From: Alkalihalophilus marmarensis DSM 21297
GTDB taxonomy: Bacteria > Bacillota > Bacilli > Bacillales > Bacillaceae_D
Direction of reading: 5' to 3'
Assembly: GCF_000474275.2 (NCBI RefSeq)
Contig: NZ_ATAE01000028.1
Coordinates: 1 to 64,000, forward strand
DNA length: 64,000 nt
Shown: in pieces, positions 1-9,178 of the stretch
Layout of the letters: every line of letters begins with the position of its first letter
Numbering within the stretch: the stretch's first letter is position 1
Position numbers and translations under genes: made by a program
The notes under the pieces: generated by a model
What the model was told of the DNA's origin: nothing
Databases searched by the model: none
What the model saw: only the letters and a program-made list of their open reading frames with translations

Positions 1-1
1 G

Positions 2-44
2 AAAAAGAGAGTGGTTGGTCGAATAAATTCGACCAACCACTCTC
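2..44 (-). terminator. Rho-independent terminator after flgE
   Basis: A perfect 18-bp inverted repeat (arms 7-24 and 27-44, 2-nt centre) is followed on the minus strand by five T residues at the window edge. Read on the minus strand it is a classical intrinsic terminator about 170 bp beyond the flgE stop. It implies that the flagellar operon ends here rather than running on into fliL/fliM. Confidence 0.8.
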
Positions 45-65
45 AGAAAACAAAAGGACTTTTTC

Positions 66-175
66 AGTGGCCTCCTCTAGCCCCCACAGGAGTCTTCGTA
101 TATTTCATCCGCTAGATTAGTGCTTTGTCCGTATTCTTAGTCAAACACTCTAATTATGCCCCAGCCTCAAACCTC
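66..175 (-). repeat. Dispersed Bacillus-type intergenic repeat (partial)
   Basis: On the minus strand the stretch opens with GAGGCTGGGGCATAA, continues with GTGTTTGACTAAGAA and ends with GACTCCTGTGGGGGCTAGAGG. This order (GAGGCTGGGaCATAAc, GTGTTTgac, GACTCCTGcGGGa) is that of a noncoding repeat I recall as common between genes in Bacillus-group genomes. No ORF covers it. The identification rests on remembered consensus phrases and not on an alignment. Other copies would have to be found elsewhere in the genome. Confidence 0.45.
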
Positions 176-214
176 CTTTACCTAGTGGATCACCTAAGTG
201 ATACCGCTATATAA

Positions 215-1129
215 TTAACGTTTTAGATTTACTAGTTCCTGCAAAATTTCATCCGATGTCGTAATAATACGTGTATTTGCTTGGAACCCACGCTGTGCAA
301 CGATCATCTCTGTGAATTCTTCAGATAAATCTACGTTAGACATTTCAAGAGTGCCGGCTACTAAGGTGCCAGCACCGTTTTGATCAGGTGCAGTTAAATA
401 GCTAGTTGTCCCTGCTGCAATATTAAAGTTACCACCTGCAATTGGTGGGATTGTTAAGTTTCCAGAGTTCGCAGTTTGTTGATATAAGTTATCTCCAACT
501 TTTGCTAATCCTTCACTATTAGCGAATTTAGCTAATGCAAGTTGCCCTCCAGTCCTTAAATTATCACCGTCTACAAATACTAACTTTCCATCTTGACCTA
601 TACTAAAACTCTCAGCATCTGTAGGGATTCTAATCCTTCCGAATATATCCATATTCTGGTCTGATAATGGGAAATCATCTGTGCTAGCAGCATTATTAAT
701 AACATTATTTGAAAGGCCCATGACATACATTCCATCTCCGTTAACCAGGAACCCTTCACTATCAAGGTAAAAGTTCCCCGCTCTTGTGTATCCGTAATTT
801 CCTGTACCATCATCGACTACAAAGTAGCCATCCCCAGAGATCCCCATATCTAGTGATCTGTTGGTATTTTGCAAGCTACCTTGGGTATGAATCGTATCAA
901 TACTTGCTAACTGCGAACCTAGTCCTACCTGTCTTGGATTCGTGCCACCTCTACCAGGATCATTTGGTCCACTAGCCCCCGCAATCTGTTGGCTTACCAT
1001 ATCTTTAAATGTTGCGCGGCCTTTTTTGAAACCGAACGTATTCACATTTGCAATATTATTTCCAATTACATCTAATTTTGTTTGGAAGTTTCTCATTCCT
1101 GAAATACCCGAGTACATTGAACGTAACAT
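215..1129 (-). CDS. flgE: Flagellar hook/rod protein FlgE (FlgG-like)
   Basis: This is a 304-residue axial protein of the flagellar rod/hook family, exported by the flagellar type III apparatus. The N-terminal rod signature is clear (NNIANVNTFGF at residues 24-34), and so is the C-terminal family helix (EEFTEMIVAQRGFQANTRI). It is near the length of B. subtilis FlgE (264), which is small for a hook protein and was once called FlgG. A hook versus distal-rod role cannot be settled from sequence alone. The ATG at 1129 is chosen because AAAGGAG lies 8 nt upstream; an in-frame extension to 1159 has no RBS. It is the last gene of the operon in this window and is followed by a repeat and a strong terminator. 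Confidence 0.9.
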   Translation of the reverse strand: MLRSMYSGISGMRNFQTKLDVIGNNIANVNTFGFKKGRATFKDMVSQQIAGASGPNDPGRGGTNPRQVGLGSQLASIDTIHTQGSLQNTNRSLDMGISGDGYFVVDDGTGNYGYTRAGNFYLDSEGFLVNGDGMYVMGLSNNVINNAASTDDFPLSDQNMDIFGRIRIPTDAESFSIGQDGKLVFVDGDNLRTGGQLALAKFANSEGLAKVGDNLYQQTANSGNLTIPPIAGGNFNIAAGTTSYLTAPDQNGAGTLVAGTLEMSNVDLSEEFTEMIVAQRGFQANTRIITTSDEILQELVNLKR

Positions 1130-1203
1130 GTCAGTCACTCCTTTTAGTGTATGCTGCATCAGTCAGTCAGCAGCGACAGCCTCCCATAAGGGTCCAGCCT
1201 TTT

Positions 1204-1596
1204 TCAATCAATTACAATCGTTCCATTTATATTCGTGAAAATTTGCGATTTTGCTTCTTGGCGGTCCATGACGGTGATGACAGTGTTATTTTTTGCACTG
1301 ACAACCAAAGTTGCATCATCCGTTATAACTAGAGAATCGGTTACGCCTTTTTGTTTTGCTTCAGCAACTTTTCGGTTAATTGTCTCCCATTGCGCTGAAT
1401 TAATTTCGATCCCGCGTTTATCCATCCGTTCGTTGGCGTGCTTGCTTATTTTAAGAGGAGCCGGCTTGACAATCTGCTGCTGTAAGACATCTTTAAAAGA
1501 TGTTTTAGCTGCTGCATTTTTGGGTATTTCTTTTTTTGAATAAGGTTTCGGCAGAGCATGCACTGATTGGATAGGAAACCCATTATTCAAGGTCAT
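1204..1596 (-). CDS. TIGR02530-type flagellar operon protein
   Basis: This 130-residue protein lies between flgD and flgE. It has the pattern of the small 'flagellar operon protein' family found at this place in many Firmicutes: an N-terminal SFKDVLQQQ segment, then LKISKHANERMDKRGIEI at about residues 48-65, then a basic, mostly alpha/beta C-terminus ending INGTIVID. No signal peptide or membrane segment is visible. The biochemical role is not known to me; position suggests a part in hook assembly with FlgD. The family assignment comes from motif recall and synteny, not a search. Confidence 0.75.
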   Translation of the reverse strand: MTLNNGFPIQSVHALPKPYSKKEIPKNAAAKTSFKDVLQQQIVKPAPLKISKHANERMDKRGIEINSAQWETINRKVAEAKQKGVTDSLVITDDATLVVSAKNNTVITVMDRQEAKSQIFTNINGTIVID

Positions 1597-1605
1597 CCCC
1601 CCTTT

Positions 1606-2115
1606 TTATTCTGCTGTTTCTTCACTACTCGAATCTCCGCTTGGCGGATTGGCCGGTTGGTTTTCTTTTACTGCACTAACTTGAGTAAGTTGTTCGTGGT
1701 GAATCCAGCGATTATTATCTAGTAAAATTCGGATTGTTCCATCAAATTCTACCTTTACTGATTGAACTTTATTGTCGTTGTATTGAAGTTCCGTCCGGTA
1801 CTCATCCACATCGACTTCTTGCACCCACTTCACTTCTTTGCCAATCAGTTCACTAAATTGAACAAGGCTTTGACTTGTTTGAACATCCACAAATTTTTGG
1901 ATGGTGTTATTCATATTAGTCATTTGTTCTAGTGAAGAAAATTGTGCCATTTGCGCAATAAACTCTCGGTCGTCCATCGGGTTTGAAGGATCTTGATTTT
2001 GAAGCTGGGTAATTAATAATTTTAAAAAATCATCTTTCCCTAGCATATTTTGACCCGTATTGGATGTCGGCTTCGGTTGATTTTGCAAAAAATAACTTTC
2101 ATTAATTGTCGGCAT
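1606..2115 (-). CDS. flgD: Flagellar hook capping/scaffold protein FlgD
   Basis: FlgD forms the cap on which hook subunits polymerise. The 169-residue product shows the N-terminal FlgD signature [19 protein letters not shown] (about residues 25-43), followed by [19 protein letters not shown], which is highly conserved in the family. A short variable C-terminal part ends in a Ser/Glu-rich tail. The ATG at 2115 has AGGTGA 6 nt upstream; the in-frame GTG at 2124 overlaps that RBS and is less likely. It lies between fliK and the TIGR02530 gene, the usual order in bacilli. Confidence 0.92.
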   Translation of the reverse strand: MPTINESYFLQNQPKPTSNTGQNMLGKDDFLKLLITQLQNQDPSNPMDDREFIAQMAQFSSLEQMTNMNNTIQKFVDVQTSQSLVQFSELIGKEVKWVQEVDVDEYRTELQYNDNKVQSVKVEFDGTIRILLDNNRWIHHEQLTQVSAVKENQPANPPSGDSSSEETAE

Positions 2116-2124
2116 CCTATTCAC

Positions 2125-3348
2125 CTACACTTCTTCGTTAAATGTTAGATCCTCTAAATAAGCACGGAAGGTATCATCCTCTTCTGCTGGTTGAGTCTCT
2201 TTTTGCTGTTCTCTGTCATCATGAGGTCTTTCTTTATTAGATGATTGGTCATCTTTTATGGATGATTGGTTTTGAGAGAATACTTCCACACGTTCTACGT
2301 TAATCTGCTGGCTGTTAAAAGCTTGCCTCAAATGGTGAAGCTGTGATTCTACTAGGTCCTTTGCTGCACTTGAACTAGTTAGCAGTCTTGCTACTAGCAC
2401 ACCTTCTATTTGAGTTAATTGAACATCTAACCTTCCTAAATGAGCTGGAAACAGCCTAATAGAGAATGTGTTCATACCTGCTTCATTTGTTTTAAACAAG
2501 CCTCGCTGCATCATTTGCTCAAACTGCCTTAATAGCTGTTGTTGCTGCACTTCTTTCGGCTGCTGGTCACCGAGATGGATGACTGCTTGTTCGGTTCTGC
2601 TCATCAAAGGGTTAAACATAACGCCGCTATGCAGCGGTAATAAAGCTGAAGAGTTCTGTTTATCTGCAGCTAAGCTAGCAAATGTGTGAGTTACATCCGG
2701 TTTCTCAGTTAACAACCTATTAATCGCAACTTTAATTACTTCATCTGTAGGTGCTTGAGCTTTCTGCTGTGAGAGCGCTCGTTCTACACCCTCTATAAAG
2801 CGTTCTATCCTAGAGATATTCGGCTCTTTTTGAGTATCAGACATTACCGGTGGAAGCACCTTGTCAAATGGGATCATGTCTGGAACTTTAGCGGCGCCTT
2901 GTGTTTCTATAAACTGACTTAAAAGCACTCCGATAACTGCCAGTTGTTCTTCCGGCCATTCCTTCACCATTCGCTCTACCGCATCTGCAGTAATCGTCAG
3001 TCCTTCCCCGTCACTCAGATTATTAAACCAAGCCATAATCTCATCTTTCCATTCAACAGGAAGGATAGAAATCAGTTTCTCCACTGAGTCATTCTCTAAC
3101 AAGTCTTCTAATTCTTCCTCAATCCTAACTCCAGCTAACGACTGTAACCATTCGCTCAGAGATATTTCACCTTGTTCCTCTTGAGGTATTAGCACGTCCT
3201 CGCTAATAAGCTCTGCCGATAACTGCTGGCTCAAAATATTCGAAAAAGGGTCCCCTGATGTTAAATTTCCATTCCCTTGTTTAGGAACAGTAACTGTATT
3301 ACTTGTCGTTACTGGTGCAAAAAAGTTCATCATCGCGTTCGCATTCAT
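2125..3348 (-). CDS. fliK: Flagellar hook-length control protein FliK
   Basis: FliK is exported during hook growth and triggers the switch of the export gate from hook to filament substrates. The 407-residue product has a long, poorly conserved Gln/Glu-rich N-terminal part. The conserved C-terminal FliK domain (about residues 285-365) contains FSIRLFPAHLGRLDVQL and a downstream VESQLHHLRQAFNSQQINVERVEV helix/strand. The C-terminal tail is acidic and Gln-rich. An excellent RBS (AAAGGAGGTG) sets the start at 3348, 12 codons inside the longest frame. Position between motE/ylxF and flgD supports the call. Confidence 0.88.
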   Translation of the reverse strand: MNANAMMNFFAPVTTSNTVTVPKQGNGNLTSGDPFSNILSQQLSAELISEDVLIPQEEQGEISLSEWLQSLAGVRIEEELEDLLENDSVEKLISILPVEWKDEIMAWFNNLSDGEGLTITADAVERMVKEWPEEQLAVIGVLLSQFIETQGAAKVPDMIPFDKVLPPVMSDTQKEPNISRIERFIEGVERALSQQKAQAPTDEVIKVAINRLLTEKPDVTHTFASLAADKQNSSALLPLHSGVMFNPLMSRTEQAVIHLGDQQPKEVQQQQLLRQFEQMMQRGLFKTNEAGMNTFSIRLFPAHLGRLDVQLTQIEGVLVARLLTSSSAAKDLVESQLHHLRQAFNSQQINVERVEVFSQNQSSIKDDQSSNKERPHDDREQQKETQPAEEDDTFRAYLEDLTFNEEV

Positions 3349-3380
3349 TCTTTCACCTCCTTTCACATTTCTAACTCCAA

Positions 3381-3944
3381 TCATTGACTTGTTAAACGGC
3401 TCATTAAATCAGCTGCGGCAGCTGAGTCCATCTTTGCAAGAATCGCTGCTCTTGAATCCGTTTTTAGTTGGGAGAGGTGAAGGAGCGCTTCTTCTGTTTG
3501 AAGCTCAGAAATAATCGCTGCTGCATTTTTAGCAGACATCGCTTCGTACGTTTTAGCGATTTCACTAAGTTCTTGTGTTGCGTTATTATTTAATTCTTGT
3601 TCAACTAGCAGCCTTTGTTCCATTTCTATGACTTCATTTTCAAGCTCTGTAATCTTTGAATCCTTTTCAGCAATCTGCTGCTGCAATAAGGCAATCTCAT
3701 TTTGTTCTGCTGTAGTATCTATGTCCTGCTCTTCTGTCTCTGATTCGATAATGTCCTCCTCATCATCTTCCATTAGGCTTGACACATAAGGGATTGATGA
3801 TGCTGCTTGCTTAGCTGTACCTAACACGTCAAAGCCAATCATATTAAGAATGACACTAAAGAAGATCACCCCAAAAATAACCGGAATAAGAATAACGAGA
3901 ACAAACATTTGAAGCTTGCTATGCGTTTTTTCCTTTTTACTCAT
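3381..3944 (-). CDS. ylxF: MotE/YlxF-type flagellar protein
   Basis: This 187-residue protein has one N-terminal membrane anchor (about residues 13-35, MFVLVILIPVIFGVIFFSV). A long acidic coiled coil follows (about 60-125), then a C-terminal MgtE-N/FliG-like helical domain (YEAMSAKNAAAIISELQ... AAILAKMDSAAAADLMSRLT). This architecture is that of YlxF in the Bacillus fla/che operon, related to MotE, and may chaperone or link motor parts. ATG 3944 has GGTGG 5 nt upstream; the GTG at 3953 lies within that RBS. It abuts fliJ. Confidence 0.82.
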   Translation of the reverse strand: MSKKEKTHSKLQMFVLVILIPVIFGVIFFSVILNMIGFDVLGTAKQAASSIPYVSSLMEDDEEDIIESETEEQDIDTTAEQNEIALLQQQIAEKDSKITELENEVIEMEQRLLVEQELNNNATQELSEIAKTYEAMSAKNAAAIISELQTEEALLHLSQLKTDSRAAILAKMDSAAAADLMSRLTSQ

Positions 3945-3953
3945 CCTATCCAC

Positions 3954-4397
3954 CTAATTCCAACGCTTTTGAAAAAGTTGTATCGCAATGTCATCCATTT
4001 GAGCATTTTCAAGACGACGTTGTTCTTCTTTAAATTGTTCCTGTTTTACTTGTTTCATTTTTTCATATTTTTTAAATTCAATAGAATGCTTAACCATATC
4101 CTGCTGTTTTCGATTCATCCGCTCACGGGCTAATTGGGTAGTATGTTGAGTCTCATTGATTGCTTGCTGCAGACGTAATAACTGAGATTGACTACTTTGG
4201 AGTTCATATATAGAGATTCCCTTCGTAACCTTTTCTCTTCCTGTTTGTTCAAGCTCCTCTTTCTTTTTAAGCAGGTCATACAGCTCTGTAGCTACTTGTT
4301 CAAATTGATTCATCGCTTCTGTGTATTGGTTCTGACTGTTTTTTTGTTCTTGTTCTTTCACGTTCATTACTTTCTGTAGTGCAAAATCAAACGACAT
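3954..4397 (-). CDS. fliJ: Flagellar export chaperone/stalk FliJ
   Basis: FliJ is the coiled-coil stalk that links the FliI ATPase ring to the export gate. The 147-residue product is almost entirely helical, charged and Gln-rich (heptad-like stretches through residues 10-140). Its opening MSFDFALQKVMNVKEQEQ is typical of Bacillus FliJ. It lies directly after fliI (10-nt gap) and before ylxF, the conserved order. Similarity in this family is weak, so synteny carries much of the assignment. Confidence 0.85.
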   Translation of the reverse strand: MSFDFALQKVMNVKEQEQKNSQNQYTEAMNQFEQVATELYDLLKKKEELEQTGREKVTKGISIYELQSSQSQLLRLQQAINETQHTTQLARERMNRKQQDMVKHSIEFKKYEKMKQVKQEQFKEEQRRLENAQMDDIAIQLFQKRWN

Positions 4398-4407
4398 CCT
4401 CTACACC

Positions 4408-5715
4408 TCACCCAAATTGTTTCATTAGAAGGCTGGCAGACTCTTCAAATGACATCCGCTCATCAGTAGCTTGAGTTAAAAATTCAATAATCGCTGGATA
4501 TGCTTGGATCGCTTCATCAATCTCTTTTGAAGAGCCTCGCTTATAAGCGCCTATATTAATTAAATCTTCGGCTTCTTCATATGTAGCGATTAATTTACGA
4601 ACACGTTCTGCAGCCTGTTTATGAATTGGATTAACAAGATCTGACATCACCCTGCTGACACTTTTTAACACATTTATCGCAGGAAACTGTCCTTTATTGG
4701 CTAATTTCCGATCTAAGACTAAGTGACCGTCAAGAATCCCTCGCACCGCATCAGCTATCGGCTCATTCATATCATCACCGTCTACTAAAACCGTATAAAA
4801 CGCGGTAATACTTCCTTTTGCATCTGTCCCAGACCGCTCTAACAGCTTAGGGAGCATTGCAAAAACTGAAGGAGTATATCCTTTCGTCGTTGGTGGTTCT
4901 CCGGTCGCTAACCCGACTTCACGCTGCGCCATCGCAAAACGAGTGACCGAATCCATCATCAAATTGACATCCAGGCCTTGATTTCTAAAATACTCGGCAA
5001 TCGCTGTAGCCGTCATAGCTCCTTTAATTCTCATTAGAGCTGGCTGATCTGAGGTTGCTACGACTAAGATCGTCCGGCTAAGCCCTTCTGTGCCAAGGTC
5101 CCGTTCGATAAAATCTTTCACTTCCCGACCTCGTTCACCAATCAAAGCAATCACATTTAAATCCGCTGAAGAGTTTTTGGCAAGCATTGCGAGCAATGTA
5201 CTTTTACCAACGCCGCTTCCGGCAAAAATCCCGATTCGCTGACCTTTTCCTACTGTAAACAAGCTGTCTATTGCTCTAACCCCTAGACTCATTGCATTCT
5301 CAATACGTGGTCTCTTTAATGGATTTGGCGGCTCATTATCTGTTGGAAAAGATGTTAATCCTTTAGGCAGCTTTTGCTGATCAAGCAGTTCTCCGCACCC
5401 ATCAACCACCTTGCCAATTAAGCCGCTTCCCACCTTAATCTCAAGTGGACTTCCTGTTGCTTCTACCAAACTCCCGGGAGCAATTTCTTGAATTCCGTTT
5501 AAGGGCATTAACAGAACATATTCGTCCCTAAAGCCAACGACTTCTGCCCTTATTCTCGTTTGGTTTTGTTTGCCGACCAGTATGTAGCACAGCTCTCCTA
5601 CGGATGCGACAGGACCGATTGATTCAATCATCAATCCTACTACTCTAGATACTTTTCCATACCATTTATAGGGTTGAAGTGAGGGAACTGAAGAGATTAA
5701 TGATTGAGCTTTCAT
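4408..5715 (-). CDS. fliI: Flagellum-specific ATPase FliI
   Basis: FliI is the F1-beta-like ATPase of the flagellar type III export apparatus. The 435-residue product has the Walker A loop GIFAGSGVGKST (about residues 163-174), a Walker B region NLMMDSVTRFAMAQREVG, and the family hallmark GEPPTTKGYTPSVFAMLPKLLERSG. The N-terminal beta-barrel resembles that of F1 subunits. An RBS GGAGG precedes ATG 5715. It is tightly coupled to fliH (3-nt gap), its regulator, and to fliJ. Confidence 0.97.
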   Translation of the reverse strand: MKAQSLISSVPSLQPYKWYGKVSRVVGLMIESIGPVASVGELCYILVGKQNQTRIRAEVVGFRDEYVLLMPLNGIQEIAPGSLVEATGSPLEIKVGSGLIGKVVDGCGELLDQQKLPKGLTSFPTDNEPPNPLKRPRIENAMSLGVRAIDSLFTVGKGQRIGIFAGSGVGKSTLLAMLAKNSSADLNVIALIGERGREVKDFIERDLGTEGLSRTILVVATSDQPALMRIKGAMTATAIAEYFRNQGLDVNLMMDSVTRFAMAQREVGLATGEPPTTKGYTPSVFAMLPKLLERSGTDAKGSITAFYTVLVDGDDMNEPIADAVRGILDGHLVLDRKLANKGQFPAINVLKSVSRVMSDLVNPIHKQAAERVRKLIATYEEAEDLINIGAYKRGSSKEIDEAIQAYPAIIEFLTQATDERMSFEESASLLMKQFG

Positions 5716-5718
5716 CGC

Positions 5719-6531
5719 TTAAGCCTCCTCGAGTCGATCATGAAGCTGTTTTTTTAACTGAGTAAGCTGGTGATCAATTGTTGCATCCATTCGGCCGTAT
5801 TTCGTTTCAATCACACATCCGTTCTCGGCTAGAGCAGGGTCCGCATAAATGTAGAGCTCTTCGCAATGAGTGAGAAATAGGTGTAGTTCTTCTTTTTGCT
5901 GTCTCGTTCGTTCAAACCAATCAGGGTGGACGTAAATTTTCACATCTTCATGTTCTTGAACCTCTTTGATGACCTGCTTTACAAATTGATCCCAAACTTC
6001 TGGAAGCCCCACTAGTCCATGGCCGATCACTCTTCTGCAAAGCTCTACAGCTAAATCAACAATCACTGGCTCTGCCTGTTCTACAACTTTATGGTATTCA
6101 TCTTTTGCGCTCATAATAATGCTGTTTGCTTCTTCAATACTTTCTTTGTATTCATTAAATCCATCTTCTCGCCCTTTGAGGAGACCTGCCTGGTAGCCTT
6201 CCTCCCTCATCTGCTCATACATATATTCTTGCTCTTTTATCGCTTCACTTTTGTCAAACTCAATTTGCTCGTACATTTCATTAATATGAAGCTCGGCGTC
6301 TTCCATCATTTGCTTAACCTTTTGGTCAGCTTCATCCAATTTTTGTTTTACTATCTTATCTGTATCATTACTATTAATTGTACTAGCAGAACTAAAGCTC
6401 TCTTCATGCTGCTCCTCTTCTGCATGAATGAGAGGTTGGAAACTTTCGTCCTCAGATAGCTTTCGGATTACAATTTGCTTAGCCTGCTTAAAGCTGGACT
6501 TAGAATGGACTGACTTAATAACTTTAGACAA
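5719..6531 (-). CDS. fliH: Flagellar export regulator FliH
   Basis: FliH binds and holds the FliI ATPase at the export gate. The 270-residue product has an acidic, low-complexity N-terminus, a long coiled coil (about 60-130; VKQMMEDAELHINEMYEQIEF) and a conserved C-terminal domain (about 150-265) related to V/F-ATPase peripheral stalks (VDLAVELCRRVIG; KYGRMDATIDHQL). The start codon is TTG, overlapping the fliG stop by 8 nt. The RBS GGAGGGG lies inside the last fliG codons 9 nt upstream, so the two are probably translationally coupled. Confidence 0.9.
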   Translation of the reverse strand: MSKVIKSVHSKSSFKQAKQIVIRKLSEDESFQPLIHAEEEQHEESFSSASTINSNDTDKIVKQKLDEADQKVKQMMEDAELHINEMYEQIEFDKSEAIKEQEYMYEQMREEGYQAGLLKGREDGFNEYKESIEEANSIIMSAKDEYHKVVEQAEPVIVDLAVELCRRVIGHGLVGLPEVWDQFVKQVIKEVQEHEDVKIYVHPDWFERTRQQKEELHLFLTHCEELYIYADPALAENGCVIETKYGRMDATIDHQLTQLKKQLHDRLEEA

Positions 6532-7540
6532 TCACATCATCCCCTCCGCCACGGGCAATAACGATTTCTCCTGCCTCTTCTAAGCGGCGGATGACAGCGA
6601 CAATTCTTGTTTGAGCTTCTTCAACATCTCGTAATCGAACCGGCCCCATAAACTCCATTTCATCTTTAAAGGCCTCGGCCATTCGTTGAGACATGTTGCT
6701 GAATACTACTTCTTTCACTTCATCACTTGCCACTTTAAGCGATAATTGTAAATCTTCATTCTCAACATCACGTATTACACGCTGGATGGAGCGGTTATCA
6801 AGTGTGACAATATCTTCAAAGACAAACATTCTCTTTTTGATCTCTTCTGCAAGTTCTGGGTCTTGTATTTCAAGCGCGTCAAGGATCGTGCGTTCTGTTG
6901 AACGGTCAACACTGTTAAGCACGTCAACGACCGCCTCAATCCCGCCTGCTTCTGTATAGTCTTGTGTCATTGTAGATGACAGCTTTTGTTCTAAGATGGA
7001 TTCCACTTCATTTATAATTTCTGGCGAAGTGCTGTCCATTAATGCGATCCTTTTTGCAACATCTGCTTGAACTTCCTGTGGCAGTTCAGAGAGAATCGTT
7101 CCCGCTTGAGTTGAATCTAAATAACTTAAAATTAATGCAATGGTTTGCGGATGTTCATTTTGAATAAAGTTTAAGATTTGTGAAGGATCTGATTTTCTTG
7201 CAAAATCAAAAGGTCTCACTTGTAGAGTAGACGTCAGGCGATTAATAATATCCATCGCATTCGCTTCTCCTAGTGCTTTCTCAAGAATGCTTTTGGCATA
7301 CCCAATACCGCCTTGAGCAATATAGTCTTGAGCCAAAACAAGAGAATGAAACTGCTCAAGTATATCTTCTTTCATTTCACTATCTACTTTTCTAACATTT
7401 GCAATCTCAAGGGTAAGCTGTTCAATTTCTTCCTCCGATAAATGCTTATACACTTGCGCAGATACATCCGGACCAAGTGAGATTAGGAGAATTGCTGCTT
7501 TTTGCTTCCCTGTTAATCCTTTTTTTGCTGACTGAGCCAA
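6524..7540 (-). CDS. fliG: Flagellar motor switch protein FliG
   Basis: FliG forms the rotor ring on the cytoplasmic face of the MS ring and carries the charged residues that meet the stator. The 338-residue length is normal. Visible are the N-terminal FliF-binding domain (GKQKAAILLISLGPDVSAQVYKHL is its opening), the middle EHPQ motif (NEHPQTIALILSYL, about residues 129-142), and the C-terminal torque helix region (MFVFEDIVTLDNRSIQRVIRDV, about 238-259). It lies 11 nt after fliF. Confidence 0.97.
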   Translation of the reverse strand: MAQSAKKGLTGKQKAAILLISLGPDVSAQVYKHLSEEEIEQLTLEIANVRKVDSEMKEDILEQFHSLVLAQDYIAQGGIGYAKSILEKALGEANAMDIINRLTSTLQVRPFDFARKSDPSQILNFIQNEHPQTIALILSYLDSTQAGTILSELPQEVQADVAKRIALMDSTSPEIINEVESILEQKLSSTMTQDYTEAGGIEAVVDVLNSVDRSTERTILDALEIQDPELAEEIKKRMFVFEDIVTLDNRSIQRVIRDVENEDLQLSLKVASDEVKEVVFSNMSQRMAEAFKDEMEFMGPVRLRDVEEAQTRIVAVIRRLEEAGEIVIARGGGDDVIV

Positions 7541-7551
7541 AGCTCTCCCTC

Positions 7552-9126
7552 CTAATCTTCAGATAACCATGTACGAAGAAGTTTTGAAAATTCTTCAGGC
7601 TTTTCTTTTGCCATACGTTCTAATTGCTTGCGTTTTGTTGCAGATTCACTGGTATCTTCATCTGGAAGATCAGGTACAACTGCTGCTTGCTGCTGAATAA
7701 CGAGTTCTTCTTCCTCTTCTTGCTTTCTTTTTCTCATTAATAAGACAATAAGCAAAATGATAATAACAACTAAGACCCCTGCAACCACATACATCCAAAC
7801 AGGTATAACCGTTGATGGAGCTTGAGTTGTATCCGGCTTCCCTTCAAATGGCTGCGAGGAAACATAAATTTTTTCATTAATACCAGCTTCTGTTAACTCA
7901 TCTGCATAAACACCTGAGATACTTGTCCGTACGATCGTCCCTAAAATTTGCTGTATATCATCTAATCGTTCCTGAGGAAGAACATCCATTCCTTCTGGCG
8001 GCTCTACCATGACTTGAATGCCAAGATCACGAATTTTATAAGGGCTTTCTACTATGTCACGGTTAATACGGTTGACTTCATTATTAATTCGATCTTCCGT
8101 ACGCTCATATTCCGATTCACCTTGTCCTACAGCACCAGGGAAGTTTGGAATACCCTCACCAGTTCCTTCAACCCCGCCGGCTGGCGTTCCTTCTCCTGTA
8201 TACGTCTCGGTAACTCGTTCAATACTCACTGCAATACCTTCAATATTTTCAGGATCCACTGGTTCTACCAAAGATTCCTGACGATTCTCCTGAGTGAAAT
8301 CAATATCAGTTGTAACTGACACCAGCACCTTATCCTGACCTACGACGGTTCCTAGCATCCGCTGTAAGTTTAGGGTTAAGTCTCTCTCAATTTCACGTTG
8401 AATCGTACGTTGTTGTTCAAAGGCAGATAATGTCGTTGACTGACTTCCATCATTATCATAAAAATAATCCTCAAACATTTGGTTCATTATGACGATATTC
8501 TCTATAGGGAGGTTTGGAACACTTTTAGATACTAGATGATAAAGTGCTTTAACCTGATTTTGATCTAATTGGTAGCCAGGGGCTAAATCCACTACGATGG
8601 AAGCTGTAGCTGCCTCTTGAGTCGTGTTAAGCCAAACACTCTCCTCAGGCAGAGTAATCATGACATTGGCATGATTTACGCCGTTAATGTTGCGGATTAA
8701 GTCTTGAAGCTCCGTTTGCATGAGACCGCGCTCCATCACGGAGAATTCATTATCTGTCATACCAAAGCCCATTTGATCTTGAAAAAAGCTGTAGTCAATG
8801 CTGCCGCTTCTAGGAATCCCCTCAGCTGCAAGATCTACTTTTAAACTATCGACCATCGCTTCTGGTACTAGGATCGTTGTACCGTTATCTGATATTTCAG
8901 CTAGTATCCCTCTTGCGTCTAACGTTTCTTTAATCTGCCCTGTTTCTTGTAGGGTTAAATTACTATAAAGAGGGACGTTATTCGATCTGTTTCCAAGCAA
9001 TAACAATAGAATCAATAAAAGAGCGACGGCAATGAAAGCACCTGCATAGATGCTTTTTTGCTTTTTTGTACGCCCGCTCCAGAATTCTGTCAGTTTCTGT
9101 TTATATAGTACAAATTTCTCGTTCAT
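7552..9126 (-). CDS. fliF: Flagellar MS-ring protein FliF
   Basis: FliF oligomerises into the MS ring in the cell membrane. The 524-residue product has two membrane segments, about residues 21-41 (AGAFIAVALLLILLLLLG) and about 440-465 (YVVAGVLVVIIILLIVLLM). They enclose the YscJ/FliF ring-building domains (LQETGQIKETLDARGI; GLMQTELQDLIRNINGV). The C-terminal tail that binds FliG ends KLLRTWLSED. ATG 9126 is preferred; an upstream in-frame GTG at 9138 coincides with the GGAGGG RBS. Spacing to that RBS is tight (about 4 nt), so the start is moderately certain. Confidence 0.96.
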   Translation of the reverse strand: MNEKFVLYKQKLTEFWSGRTKKQKSIYAGAFIAVALLLILLLLLGNRSNNVPLYSNLTLQETGQIKETLDARGILAEISDNGTTILVPEAMVDSLKVDLAAEGIPRSGSIDYSFFQDQMGFGMTDNEFSVMERGLMQTELQDLIRNINGVNHANVMITLPEESVWLNTTQEAATASIVVDLAPGYQLDQNQVKALYHLVSKSVPNLPIENIVIMNQMFEDYFYDNDGSQSTTLSAFEQQRTIQREIERDLTLNLQRMLGTVVGQDKVLVSVTTDIDFTQENRQESLVEPVDPENIEGIAVSIERVTETYTGEGTPAGGVEGTGEGIPNFPGAVGQGESEYERTEDRINNEVNRINRDIVESPYKIRDLGIQVMVEPPEGMDVLPQERLDDIQQILGTIVRTSISGVYADELTEAGINEKIYVSSQPFEGKPDTTQAPSTVIPVWMYVVAGVLVVIIILLIVLLMRKRKQEEEEELVIQQQAAVVPDLPDEDTSESATKRKQLERMAKEKPEEFSKLLRTWLSED

Positions 9127-9178
9127 GCGCCCTCCCACAACCTACAAAGCAAATGACTATGCAAATTTGTAAACTTGC

